A stretch of DNA of 8,949 nt from Acidobacteriota bacterium (GTDB taxonomy: Bacteria; Acidobacteriota; Blastocatellia; Pyrinomonadales; Pyrinomonadaceae), in the NCBI GenBank assembly GCA_023436495.1, contig JAEZIT010000061.1:1-8949 (forward strand), given 5' to 3'. The first letter of the stretch is position 1, and each line of letters opens with the position of its first letter. The notes under the pieces were generated by a model. The model had not been told where the DNA came from and ran no database searches. It saw only the letters and a program-made list of their open reading frames with translations. Shown piece by piece: positions 1-6,031 of the stretch. The position numbers and the translations under genes were made by a program.

Positions 1-536
1 AGCATTCGCTCACCGTAAGTATTGAAAATACGGACGATGCGGATATCAACGTGGCCTTGCCGATGGTAATCCATCATCAGCGTTTCCGCAACGCGTTTTC
101 CTTCGTCATAGCAGCTCCGCGGTCCAATGCAGTTGACATTGCCCCAGTAATCTTCCGTCTGAGGATGAACGACCGGGTCGCCATATACTTCGGAAGTCGA
201 TGCCTGCAGGATCCGTGCCTTGACGCGTTTTGCCAGCCCGAGCATGTTGATCATGCCCATAACATTCGTCTTTACAGTCTTTATGGGATTGTATTGATAA
301 TGAATGGGCGATGCGGGACAGGCCAAATTGTACACCTGGTCGACCTCAAGAAGGATCGGCTCGGTCACATCGTGCCGGACCAATTCAAAGCGATGGTCGT
401 CCATAAGATGAGCGATATTGGATTTGCGGCCCGTAAAGAAATTATCCAGACAGATAACTTCGTTGCCTTCCGAAAGCAGCCGTTCGCAAAGATGCGAGCC
501 GATGAATCCGGCTCCGCCGGTGATCAATATACGCAT
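1..536 (-). CDS. UDP-glucuronate decarboxylase (UXS-type SDR), 3' part cut off by window edge
   Basis: This gene should convert UDP-glucuronate to UDP-xylose with bound NAD, in the cytoplasm, for polysaccharide or glycan synthesis. The first 178 residues are present. They begin with a Rossmann motif GGAGFIGSH (residues 7-15) and continue with LACPASPIHY (71-80), a STSEVYGDP stretch (113-121) and GPRSCYDEGKR (138-148), which carries the catalytic Tyr143-x3-Lys147 pair. The blocks around KTVKTN, NMLGLAKRV and EDYWG are characteristic of UXS rather than of GalE or RmlB, and closely resemble my memory of animal UXS1. The full protein is normally about 310-320 residues, so roughly 40% is missing beyond base 1. 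The ATG at 534-536 is chosen because the Rossmann strand starts directly at it; no good Shine-Dalgarno is visible upstream. It lies 111 bp downstream of the S9 peptidase on the same strand, with no functional link apparent. Confidence 0.92.
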   Translation of the reverse strand, partial: MRILITGGAGFIGSHLCERLLSEGNEVICLDNFFTGRKSNIAHLMDDHRFELVRHDVTEPILLEVDQVYNLACPASPIHYQYNPIKTVKTNVMGMINMLGLAKRVKARILQASTSEVYGDPVVHPQTEDYWGNVNCIGPRSCYDEGKRVAETLMMDYHRQGHVDIRIVRIFNTYGERM

Positions 537-647
537 AAAAAGGAAGTCACATTCGCCGAAAAGCCCGGTGTGCTTACAGGCTTCGACGCGGATAAGTCAT
601 TTCTATTCTATAACAATTTCGGCCACAGCCGCCTCTTCGATATACCC

Positions 648-2906
648 TTATTTCAGGTGCTTTTCGAAGAACGACAAGATCCTTTGATACTCGTCCGTCC
701 AACTTGAAGGGCGAACAAACCCATGGTTTTCAACCGGATAGAGCATCGCCTCAAAATACTGAGTTTTGCCTAAGCGGATCAATTTCTCGATCAGCTGAAC
801 TGAATCCTGAACGTGTACATTATCATCCGCCATTCCGTGCAGTATCAGCAGCGGCCGTTCTAGTTTATCGGCATAAGTTATTGGCGAACTGCGTTTATAG
901 GCCTCCGGATTCTTGTCCGGGAACCCGAGCCGCTGGGCGGTGTAGCCCGGCGAGGACGCATAGTAATTCTTCCAATCGAACACCGGCCGCAACGCGGCAG
1001 CGGCGGCAACCTTGTCCGGAGCTCGCATCGCCAGCATGCCTGCCATGAATCCGCCGTAGCTGCCGCCGTAAACGCCCACTTTGGTTGGGTTTACAGCGTA
1101 ATTCGCTACCATGAAATCGATCGCGTCGACATGGTCGTCCATGTCCTTGCCGCCAAGGAAGTCATGAACATCGGTCCGCCAGTCACGGCCCAGGCCCGCA
1201 GAGCCGCGATAATCTATGTCCAGGACGATAAACCCTTGTTTTGCAAGCATATCGTTGAACATGAATTCACGGTAATAGTTGTTCCAGCCATTGATAACGT
1301 TCTGCAGATAACCGGCCCCGTGGACGAACACTACCATCGGATATTTAGTCTTTGACGGCGGATTATGGCCGTTTGGAAGATATATCTTTGCAGGTATTTT
1401 CTTGCCGTCACGAGCGGCGATCTCGATAAACCTAGGCTCGGTCCACTTCTGAGCCGTGAACGAATCCGGTGTTGTGTTAGTAAGCCTTTGCGGCGCACGC
1501 ACTTGAGGGCAATCGCCCGAACAGTGCGCTCGAACGGCAAATAATTCGCCGGGTTCGTTCCAGCGGGACGCTTCAAAGATCATCCACGGATCGCTGCTCT
1601 CGGCGATTTGCGGGCCTGTTATCATGCGCTCGGATCCGTTGTCAGCAAAGAACTTAGAGGTCTGTCGATTCGTAATATCAAAGTGCCGGAATGTCCTTGT
1701 GCGATAGCCGTCCTCTGTTGACATATAAACAAGCTTCTCGCCGTTCATCCACTTTGCCCATTCGACCTGCCAGTTTCCTTTGGTCAATTGAGATGTCGAA
1801 GCTTTGCCGGTACTTTCAACGTCAGTCAGGTAGAGATGGTTAAAGCCGTCGCGTTCGGAGCTAAATATAAGTTGCGACGGCGTTTGCGGGTTCGGCTCAA
1901 CGATGATCGCCGGCTGGCCGATCCATTTGTCATCGGTTTCCTCGGTGACCAGGATCGTTTGTTCGTTCTTTTCGCCAACGTTGCGGATGTAGTAGATCTG
2001 CCGGCGTTTCGTGTCCCGATCATTGCGGTCGACGATCAGGCTGCGGTTGTCGGACGCCCACACTATTCGGCGTAAACTGCTGACCCCTTCGGGTTTAGGC
2101 AATTTTATCTCGGCCGGCGTGTCGCGGCTGCCGTCGGCCGTAACGACGAGGATCTTCTGCTCGCTCCAGCCGCGGCGGACGCTCGGCGCAGCCGTGAATT
2201 CATCGAGGTAATTCGGTACGACGAGGGGCTTTTGCTTTGAGCTGTCGGAGACGATATACGCCACCAGAGTGCCTGTTTTATTGGGCGTGGCGTTAAAAAC
2301 CGATATGAAATTCTGCGGGTTTGCCTCTTTCGAGATCTGTGTGATCAGCGTATTTTCGGTGTCGAGAACAAATAAATGGCCGGCCTGCTGATACAGAATG
2401 CGGTTGTTATCGATAAATCTTGCACCGGTTTCCGGAGCCTGGGTTTTCGTGTAGCGGCGAGGTGCCGCTTCGCCGATAGTGAGCGTGTAAATATCTCCGG
2501 AATAAGAGAATACGAGTTTTTTCGAATCCGGCGACCATTCGAAATTGCCGAATTGATTCTCGCGCGATCTTACGAAATCGTCGCGGAGGACGAGGCCGTA
2601 ATCCAGTTTGTTTTCCTTTTCCGGAGGGCGTGTTGGAGCGGGTAAGTCTTTCGGGCTCAACAGCTTTCGCGGTTGGCCGCCTGTGGTTGGCACGATGTAT
2701 AGATCCGCGGGCACCTTTCCCTCCGCATTCCAAAGGTATATGACGTGCTTTCCGTCGGGCGACAGCTTTTCGCCTTCGGGGCGCATTCCGGCGATCGAAG
2801 GCTCTGCCATTATCTGTTGTACAGAAAGGGTTTGCGGCCAAACTGAAGCCGCGAATAGTGCGGACAGAATGAGAAATAGTGCAGGGACTTTAAATTTACC
2901 GGTCAT
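648..2906 (-). CDS. Secreted S9-family (DPP-IV/prolyl-oligopeptidase-like) serine peptidase
   Basis: A 752-residue serine peptidase of family S9, likely cleaving short, often proline-containing, peptides in the periplasm. A hydrophobic signal peptide covers about residues 6-25. An eight-bladed-type beta-propeller region with TolB/DPP-IV-like WSPDSKKLVFS repeats follows to about residue 500, then an alpha/beta hydrolase domain. The catalytic triad is visible: Ser616 in GGSYGGFMAG, Asp694 in HGMADDNVH and His728 in ENHGF. The 78-residue Ser-Asp spacing equals that of human DPP-IV (630 to 708, from memory). Length is normal for the family and no frameshift is seen. The start at 2904-2906 is taken because the signal peptide begins there; the ribosome binding site is weak. 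It starts 33 bp after the phosphatase gene on the same strand, so the two probably share a transcript. Exact substrate preference (dipeptidyl versus oligopeptidase) cannot be read from the sequence. Confidence 0.93.
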   Translation of the reverse strand: MTGKFKVPALFLILSALFAASVWPQTLSVQQIMAEPSIAGMRPEGEKLSPDGKHVIYLWNAEGKVPADLYIVPTTGGQPRKLLSPKDLPAPTRPPEKENKLDYGLVLRDDFVRSRENQFGNFEWSPDSKKLVFSYSGDIYTLTIGEAAPRRYTKTQAPETGARFIDNNRILYQQAGHLFVLDTENTLITQISKEANPQNFISVFNATPNKTGTLVAYIVSDSSKQKPLVVPNYLDEFTAAPSVRRGWSEQKILVVTADGSRDTPAEIKLPKPEGVSSLRRIVWASDNRSLIVDRNDRDTKRRQIYYIRNVGEKNEQTILVTEETDDKWIGQPAIIVEPNPQTPSQLIFSSERDGFNHLYLTDVESTGKASTSQLTKGNWQVEWAKWMNGEKLVYMSTEDGYRTRTFRHFDITNRQTSKFFADNGSERMITGPQIAESSDPWMIFEASRWNEPGELFAVRAHCSGDCPQVRAPQRLTNTTPDSFTAQKWTEPRFIEIAARDGKKIPAKIYLPNGHNPPSKTKYPMVVFVHGAGYLQNVINGWNNYYREFMFNDMLAKQGFIVLDIDYRGSAGLGRDWRTDVHDFLGGKDMDDHVDAIDFMVANYAVNPTKVGVYGGSYGGFMAGMLAMRAPDKVAAAAALRPVFDWKNYYASSPGYTAQRLGFPDKNPEAYKRSSPITYADKLERPLLILHGMADDNVHVQDSVQLIEKLIRLGKTQYFEAMLYPVENHGFVRPSSWTDEYQRILSFFEKHLK

Positions 2907-2939
2907 TTTCTACTATTGGTGCAACTAAAGGGTTTAGGC

Positions 2940-3788
2940 TTACGGAAGTTCCAACGCACGGGCCCGGGCAGCGGCCTTTTCGGGTTCGGTCAGGCGGCCA
3001 TATTCGTAGATCGCGCTTTCCCATGTACCGTACATCGCGTTGGGCAGCATAATGAAGCGGCGGCCCCATAATTGCTGGGCTTTATCGGTTTCAGCGAAGC
3101 GGTCGGCGATGGATTTCCGTTCGAAAACGTCCGAAAAATCGTCGAGATTGTCGCCCATTAACATTACGATCCGGTAATCCTTTGCGACGGCGTCGCGGCG
3201 GGGTTCCTTGCCTGAACCCGACGTGCGGAGCATGACGCTCGCGTCCGTAACGTCATTAAATCCAACGGCTTTCAGGTTATCGATCGTGGCCTGTTTCTGT
3301 ACTTCGTCACGATTTGAGATGTAAAAGATCTTGACGCCTTTTGAGACGGCGTAGTTAAGAAAGTCGACGGCGCCGGGGACCGGCTTGGCCTTTCGCATCT
3401 CGCCCCAGGCGTACCAATCCTTGAGATTAAAGGGGATACGGTTTTTTACGGCGTAGGCGTTAGCGGGCGAATTGTCGAGGACCGTTTCGTCGATGTCGAC
3501 GACGATGGCGCGGGGGCGTTTTCGTTCTGCCTTGGGCAGGCGTTTGACGGCCTTTTTATCGAGGTCTTGGTCGAGACGGAGCCGGGCCAGATTGAATGCC
3601 TGGTAGGCGAGGGCCCGATATTCCGCGGCTTTCTGCTGGTAGAGTATCGCGCCGGCCTGATATTCCAGGTCGGCGGTTGCCGGAGCGGGCTGCGCAGCCT
3701 GCTGGGCGGTCGAATGGGTGGCGAAATACGTTGAAAATACAGTACTTACGACGAGCCCGAAGGCGAGTAGATATTGTTTTGTCCTCAT
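2940..3788 (-). CDS. Exported e(P4)-family HAD acid phosphatase / 5'-nucleotidase
   Basis: A 282-residue HAD-superfamily phosphatase of the class B/C acid phosphatase group, closest to the lipoprotein e(P4) 5'-nucleotidase family, which dephosphorylates nucleoside monophosphates (in Haemophilus for NAD salvage). The HAD motifs appear in order: VDIDETVLDN with nucleophile Asp98 and acid/base Asp100, ISNR with Ser158, Lys194 in SGKEPRR, and GDNLDDFS with Asp213, Asp216 and Asp217. A hydrophobic signal sequence spans about residues 6-28. Unlike true e(P4), there is no lipobox cysteine and in fact no cysteine anywhere, so the product is probably a soluble periplasmic or signal-anchored enzyme rather than a lipoprotein. 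A helix-rich segment (40-90) precedes the catalytic core, as in the family. The ATG at 3786-3788 has no clear Shine-Dalgarno but sits about 30 bp from a perfect TATAAT. It is the likely first gene of a two-gene unit with the S9 peptidase. Confidence 0.88.
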   Translation of the reverse strand: MRTKQYLLAFGLVVSTVFSTYFATHSTAQQAAQPAPATADLEYQAGAILYQQKAAEYRALAYQAFNLARLRLDQDLDKKAVKRLPKAERKRPRAIVVDIDETVLDNSPANAYAVKNRIPFNLKDWYAWGEMRKAKPVPGAVDFLNYAVSKGVKIFYISNRDEVQKQATIDNLKAVGFNDVTDASVMLRTSGSGKEPRRDAVAKDYRIVMLMGDNLDDFSDVFERKSIADRFAETDKAQQLWGRRFIMLPNAMYGTWESAIYEYGRLTEPEKAAARARALELP

Positions 3789-3797
3789 AGATGTCGC

Positions 3798-3826
3798 TTG
3801 GAAACAGGTGTTAAAACGATTATAAA
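3798..3826 (+). promoter_or_regulatory. Possible sigma70-like promoter, plus strand, giving a near-leaderless start
   Basis: TTGGAA (3798-3803) and TATAAA (3821-3826) are separated by 17 bp. Transcription would start near 3832-3833, which is the ATG of the small Asp-rich frame. It overlaps a better -10 on the opposite strand, so the AT-rich patch may serve only one direction. Confidence 0.35.
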
Positions 3827-3846
3827 TGAATTATGCAGGAAACGAA
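3819..3846 (-). promoter_or_regulatory. Likely promoter for the phosphatase-S9 peptidase pair
   Basis: On the minus strand a perfect TATAAT (3824 down to 3819) follows a weak TTCGTT (3846-3841) after 16 bp. The start point would be near 3812, giving a leader of about 24 bases before the phosphatase ATG. The -10 match is strong and the -35 poor. Confidence 0.5.
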
Positions 3847-4111
3847 GCCTGATGACCAAGAGAACGCCATTAGTGACACGAAAAGCGCCAATGATGACAC
3901 GGAAACCCCGAATAGTGACATTGCGTGCGGATCGGGGCGCAGCCGTCCGAATTCAGAGCGCGGGGAAGCGGGAAGTTACTATTATGACGATGCTCACGGA
4001 TACGAAACCTATAACCCCGATGAGCCCGATGATCCCGACGATCTCGATGACAGCGAGAATGGCGGCGATCCCCACGATCCCGATGATTCGGGTGAAACCC
4101 GTGATCTCTAA
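3833..4111 (+). CDS. Possible small Asp-rich repeat protein (92 aa), doubtful
   Basis: I do not recognise this reading frame. It would encode a highly acidic, non-membrane protein of 92 residues. Its N-terminal third is four imperfect seven-residue repeats (around AISDTKS and ANDDTET). The middle holds a Tyr-rich patch (SYYYDDAHGYETYN), and the C-terminal third is tripeptide repeats of PDD type ending at TAA. Both DNA repeats have periods divisible by three and stay in frame, which favours coding. Against it, there is no Shine-Dalgarno and no known domain, and low-complexity DNA easily leaves frames open. A promoter-like TTGGAA-17-TATAAA would start transcription at or next to the ATG, so translation would have to be leaderless. 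It lies between two minus-strand genes, pointing against both. An alternative is non-coding repeat DNA. Confidence 0.3.
   Translation: MQETKPDDQENAISDTKSANDDTETPNSDIACGSGRSRPNSERGEAGSYYYDDAHGYETYNPDEPDDPDDLDDSENGGDPHDPDDSGETRDL
3846..3929 (+). repeat. 21-nt imperfect tandem repeat, four copies
   Basis: Four adjacent 21-base units begin at 3846, 3867, 3888 and 3909. The best conserved core is GTGACAC/GATGACAC followed by an A-rich tract and GCG or CCC. The unit equals seven codons. In the frame of the small Asp-rich ORF it gives an (A/P)x(S/D)D(T/I)xx heptad; in the next frame it gives a VTRKxPx-like basic heptad. Confidence 0.6.
4016..4096 (+). repeat. 9-nt imperfect tandem repeat, about nine copies
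   Basis: Nine consecutive 9-base units run from 4016, with consensus CCCGATGAT (units such as CCCGATGAG, CCCGATGAT, CCCGACGAT). The central three units (4052-4078) are the most degenerate. In the plus frame they read Pro-Asp-Asp; on the minus strand they read Ile-Ile/Val-Gly, giving a hydrophobic antisense frame. Confidence 0.65.
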
Positions 4112-4124
4112 AACGGCGTCGATG

Positions 4125-4766
4125 TCAGGCAGATCCGCCGGAGCCGTCGATCTCGAACGCGCAGCGCGGTGAACCGGTCCGGTCACAAGTTTCGAGGACC
4201 GGGGCGCCGACCATTTCTGAAAGCATCGCCTCGGTCACCTTGCAGACCTCCGGATGTTCGGCGACGGCTTCGGCGAACGGGCAGCCTTCGCTCTTGAGCC
4301 GTACGTGAGAATTTTCCCGCTCGACCTTCGCCGCACCGCCGAGCTCTCCGATCGCTTCGAGCGCTCCGGCAAGCCGGTCGTCGAAACTCTTCTCTCGCGG
4401 CCCGCGCAGACGCCCGAGCTTGCGGCCGACCTCGGTCAAAATGTCCTTGACGACCGCCCCGACCATACGTCCCTTGATCACGCCGAGGAGCTGGTTGAAC
4501 AGCGAATCGTACGCCGCGGGGAACAGGCCTCGCGCTTCGTCCGTGAGGGCGTAGGAATAGTGCGGCTTGCGAAATCCCTTGACCATGCCGGCCTGCGCGA
4601 CGATGCCGTCGCGTTCCAGCGACAGCAAATGGGCGCGCACGGCGTTGTCGGTCAACCCGAGGTCCGACGCCAGGTCATTTACAGTCAGGCTACCGTTTCG
4701 CAGCAGCGTTACGATCCGCCCGCGTGTGCTTTCAAAAAATCTCTTGTCGTAATTTCCCGCTTTCAT
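4125..4766 (-). CDS. SufR-like (COG2345) winged-helix regulator with four-cysteine Fe-S-type C-terminus
   Basis: A 213-residue DNA-binding regulator. Residues 9-65 form a winged-helix domain (ESTRGRIVTLL, then LTVNDLASDLGLTDNAVRAHLLSLERDGIV as the helix-turn-helix). The C-terminal domain holds Cys162, Cys175, Cys194 and Cys202 (C-x12-C-x18-C-x7-C). In cyanobacterial SufR four cysteines in a related C-x12-C-x13-C-x14-C arrangement ligate an Fe-S cluster that switches repression. Here the first pair has identical spacing and the third cysteine is shifted. A cluster sensing iron, oxygen, NO or redox state is therefore likely but inferred. The ATG at 4764-4766 is preceded by AGGTGG three bases upstream. 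The gene diverges from the DoxX-like/ribA/Rieske/cytochrome operon across 150 bp containing a palindrome inside the operon promoter, so it most likely represses that operon and perhaps itself. Other family members sense unrelated signals. Confidence 0.82.
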   Translation of the reverse strand: MKAGNYDKRFFESTRGRIVTLLRNGSLTVNDLASDLGLTDNAVRAHLLSLERDGIVAQAGMVKGFRKPHYSYALTDEARGLFPAAYDSLFNQLLGVIKGRMVGAVVKDILTEVGRKLGRLRGPREKSFDDRLAGALEAIGELGGAAKVERENSHVRLKSEGCPFAEAVAEHPEVCKVTEAMLSEMVGAPVLETCDRTGSPRCAFEIDGSGGSA

Positions 4767-4786
4767 ATACCACCTGCCAGCAATAG

Positions 4787-4816
4787 ATATTACTACAATC
4801 TTTTTCTTATTTACAA
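4787..4816 (-). promoter_or_regulatory. Possible promoter for the SufR-like regulator gene
   Basis: On the minus strand TTGTAA (4816-4811) and TAATAT (4792-4787) are 18 bp apart. The start point would be near 4780, leaving a short leader that contains the AGGTGG ribosome binding site. The match is moderate, in very AT-rich DNA where chance matches are common. Confidence 0.3.
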
Positions 4817-4832
4817 TAAATCAAAAAATATC

Positions 4833-4861
4833 TTGACTTATTATAAGTATTGCCATAGGAT
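4833..4861 (+). promoter_or_regulatory. Sigma70-like promoter of the redox operon
   Basis: TTGACT (4833-4838) and TAGGAT (4856-4861) with an ideal 17-bp spacer lie upstream of the DoxX-like gene. The predicted start near 4868 gives a leader of about 50 bases. This is the best promoter match in the 150-bp divergent region, which is strikingly AT-rich compared with the flanking genes. Confidence 0.6.
4836..4848. promoter_or_regulatory. Candidate operator: ACTTA-TTA-TAAGT palindrome
   Basis: A 13-bp sequence with perfect 5-bp inverted arms around a 3-bp centre overlaps the end of the -35 and the first part of the spacer. A dimeric winged-helix protein bound here would block RNA polymerase. The adjacent divergent SufR-like gene is the obvious candidate binder. 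It does not match the cyanobacterial SufR CAAC-N6-GTTG site, so the assignment rests on position and symmetry only. Confidence 0.5.
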
Positions 4862-4903
4862 GGGCCTACAGACAACATTTGCTGCCTGAATATTTAGAAA
4901 ATT

Positions 4904-4910
4904 GGAGGAA
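4904..4910 (+). promoter_or_regulatory. Ribosome binding site that fixes the DoxX-like start
   Basis: GGAGGAA lies six bases before the ATG at 4917. A TTG at 4902 in the same frame would put this Shine-Dalgarno inside the coding sequence, so the ATG is the true start. Confidence 0.8.
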
Positions 4911-4916
4911 AGATCA

Positions 4917-5348
4917 ATGGAATCCGTACTAAATAACGAAGGAGTTATCACGCGGGACCGGGCCGCGGACGAATCTTTATCGAATCCGGCGGTACAGGCG
5001 TTCTGGATACTGAGGGTCGGTTTCACAGTGGCGCCGATAATCGCCGGCGTCGACAAATACCTAAACCTGCTCGTGAACTGGGACCAATACCTGCCGTCGT
5101 TCGTCAACAGAATGCTCGGCGGCGCGGGCCATCAGTTCATGTACATCGTCGGCGTGATCGAGATCGTCGCCGGCATCGGCGTGTTCCTTAAGCCGAAGAT
5201 CTTCGCATACGTCGTTGCGGCGTGGCTGGTCCTTATAATCATCAACCTGCTTATGATCCCGGGATATTTTGATGTTGCTTTGCGCGACCTTGGCCTGGCG
5301 CTGGGTGCGTTGGCTTTGGGACGGCTGAGCGAGAAGTTTGACGAATAA
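4917..5348 (+). CDS. DoxX-like four-helix inner-membrane protein
   Basis: A 143-residue membrane protein whose overall build resembles the DoxX/DoxD-like families, which include the quinone-reactive subunit of thiosulfate:quinone oxidoreductase but also many proteins of unknown role. After a polar N-terminal stretch (1-25), four hydrophobic segments are seen at about 28-45, 73-91, 95-115 and 119-136. A conserved-looking loop with AGVDKYLNLLVNWDQYL (43-59) follows helix 1, and Glu82 sits inside helix 2. It is the first gene of the operon under the palindrome-bearing promoter, and ribA begins 23 bp after its stop. A role as membrane or quinone partner of the downstream Rieske flavoprotein and cytochrome is inferred from position only. 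The family call is by topology and loop pattern, not by a decisive motif. Confidence 0.68.
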   Translation: MESVLNNEGVITRDRAADESLSNPAVQAFWILRVGFTVAPIIAGVDKYLNLLVNWDQYLPSFVNRMLGGAGHQFMYIVGVIEIVAGIGVFLKPKIFAYVVAAWLVLIIINLLMIPGYFDVALRDLGLALGALALGRLSEKFDE

Positions 5349-5371
5349 TCGCGGCGGATAACGATATTTTT

Positions 5372-6031
5372 ATGAGCTTTATAACGAACAAGCGGACGGT
5401 CGAGCGGATCGCCGATGCGAAGCTTCCGACCATTTACGGCGAATTTCGGATCGCCGGTTACAGGTCGCTGACATCCGGTGAAGAATTTGTGGCGCTGGTA
5501 CGCGGCGACCTGCGGGGCGGGCGTCCGGCGCTGGCCCGCATTCATTCGCAATGCCTGACGGGCGACGTGTTCAGTTCGGTCAAATGCGATTGCGGCCAAC
5601 AGCTGAAAGCGGCAATGAGGCTGATCGCGGACGAAGGCCGCGGAGCGATCGTGTATCAGATGCAGGAAGGCCGCGGCATCGGCATCCTGAACAAGATACG
5701 CGCTTACAGCCTGCAGGACGGCGGAGCGGACACGATCGAAGCGAATGAACGGCTGGGCCTGGCGGCGGACCTCCGCCGTTATGAACAGTGTTCAGAGATC
5801 CTGCGTGACCTCGGGCTATCGCGGGTCAGGCTGATCACGAACAATCCCGAAAAGATCGAAGCGGTACGGTCGAGCGGGCTGATATTGACCGAGGTCGTAT
5901 CGCCCGCATTGAAATTCCATAAACAGGCGGCCCGATATCTGCGGACAAAACGCGAACAGATGGGGCACATGATCGATCTGCCGGAGGAACTGTATGAGCA
6001 AAGAACAAGCTGCGGTATGCAGGCTGTCTGA
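5372..6031 (+). CDS. ribA: GTP cyclohydrolase II, stand-alone
   Basis: Catalyses the first step of riboflavin synthesis, opening GTP to 2,5-diamino-6-ribosylamino-4-pyrimidinone 5'-phosphate with release of formate and pyrophosphate, in the cytoplasm. The 219-residue protein aligns without gaps to E. coli RibA with an offset of +7. Zinc ligands are Cys61, Cys72 and Cys74 (HSQC...CDCG). The active-site residues corresponding to Tyr105, Asp126 and Arg128 are Tyr112, Asp133 and Arg135, and the YQMQEGRGIGILNKIRAYSLQD block is intact, so the enzyme should be active. It is not fused to a RibB domain, unlike the bifunctional RibBA of many bacteria, and no other riboflavin gene is in the window. Its last 38 bases overlap the next gene, which adds a C-terminal tail beyond the usual KMGHLL-like end. 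The ribosome binding site before ATG 5372 is weak, suggesting coupling to the upstream gene. The context suggests it boosts flavin supply for the FAD enzyme next to it. Confidence 0.93.
   Translation: MSFITNKRTVERIADAKLPTIYGEFRIAGYRSLTSGEEFVALVRGDLRGGRPALARIHSQCLTGDVFSSVKCDCGQQLKAAMRLIADEGRGAIVYQMQEGRGIGILNKIRAYSLQDGGADTIEANERLGLAADLRRYEQCSEILRDLGLSRVRLITNNPEKIEAVRSSGLILTEVVSPALKFHKQAARYLRTKREQMGHMIDLPEELYEQRTSCGMQAV
5983..5987 (+). promoter_or_regulatory. Internal ribosome binding site within ribA
   Basis: GGAGG lies six bases before ATG 5994 and inside the ribA coding region. This supports the 38-base gene overlap as real and implies independent or coupled initiation of the Rieske flavoprotein. 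Confidence 0.75.

Noticed and set aside
537..647. Search for a promoter or terminator between the S9 peptidase and the UXS-type gene
   Set aside because: Only a weak TATAGAAT-like -10 on the minus strand without a -35, and no hairpin plus T-run; not strong enough to annotate.
51..707. 218-aa open frame on the plus strand
   Set aside because: Antisense to the UXS-type gene, whose Rossmann and YxxxK motifs are unmistakable.
3846..4096. CRISPR array
   Set aside because: The units are directly adjacent, imperfect and very short (21 and 9 nt), with no spacers and no cas gene nearby.
4089..4101. CGGGT-GAA-ACCCG hairpin as a terminator
   Set aside because: Only a 5-bp stem and no T-tract on either strand, and it lies inside the repeat-rich frame.
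4254..4889. 211-aa open frame on the plus strand
   Set aside because: It is antisense to the SufR-like regulator and runs through the AT-rich promoter region, including the operon promoter; no family resemblance.
4902..4916. TTG start for the DoxX-like gene, five codons upstream
   Set aside because: It would place the GGAGGAA Shine-Dalgarno inside the coding sequence; the ATG at 4917 has ideal spacing.
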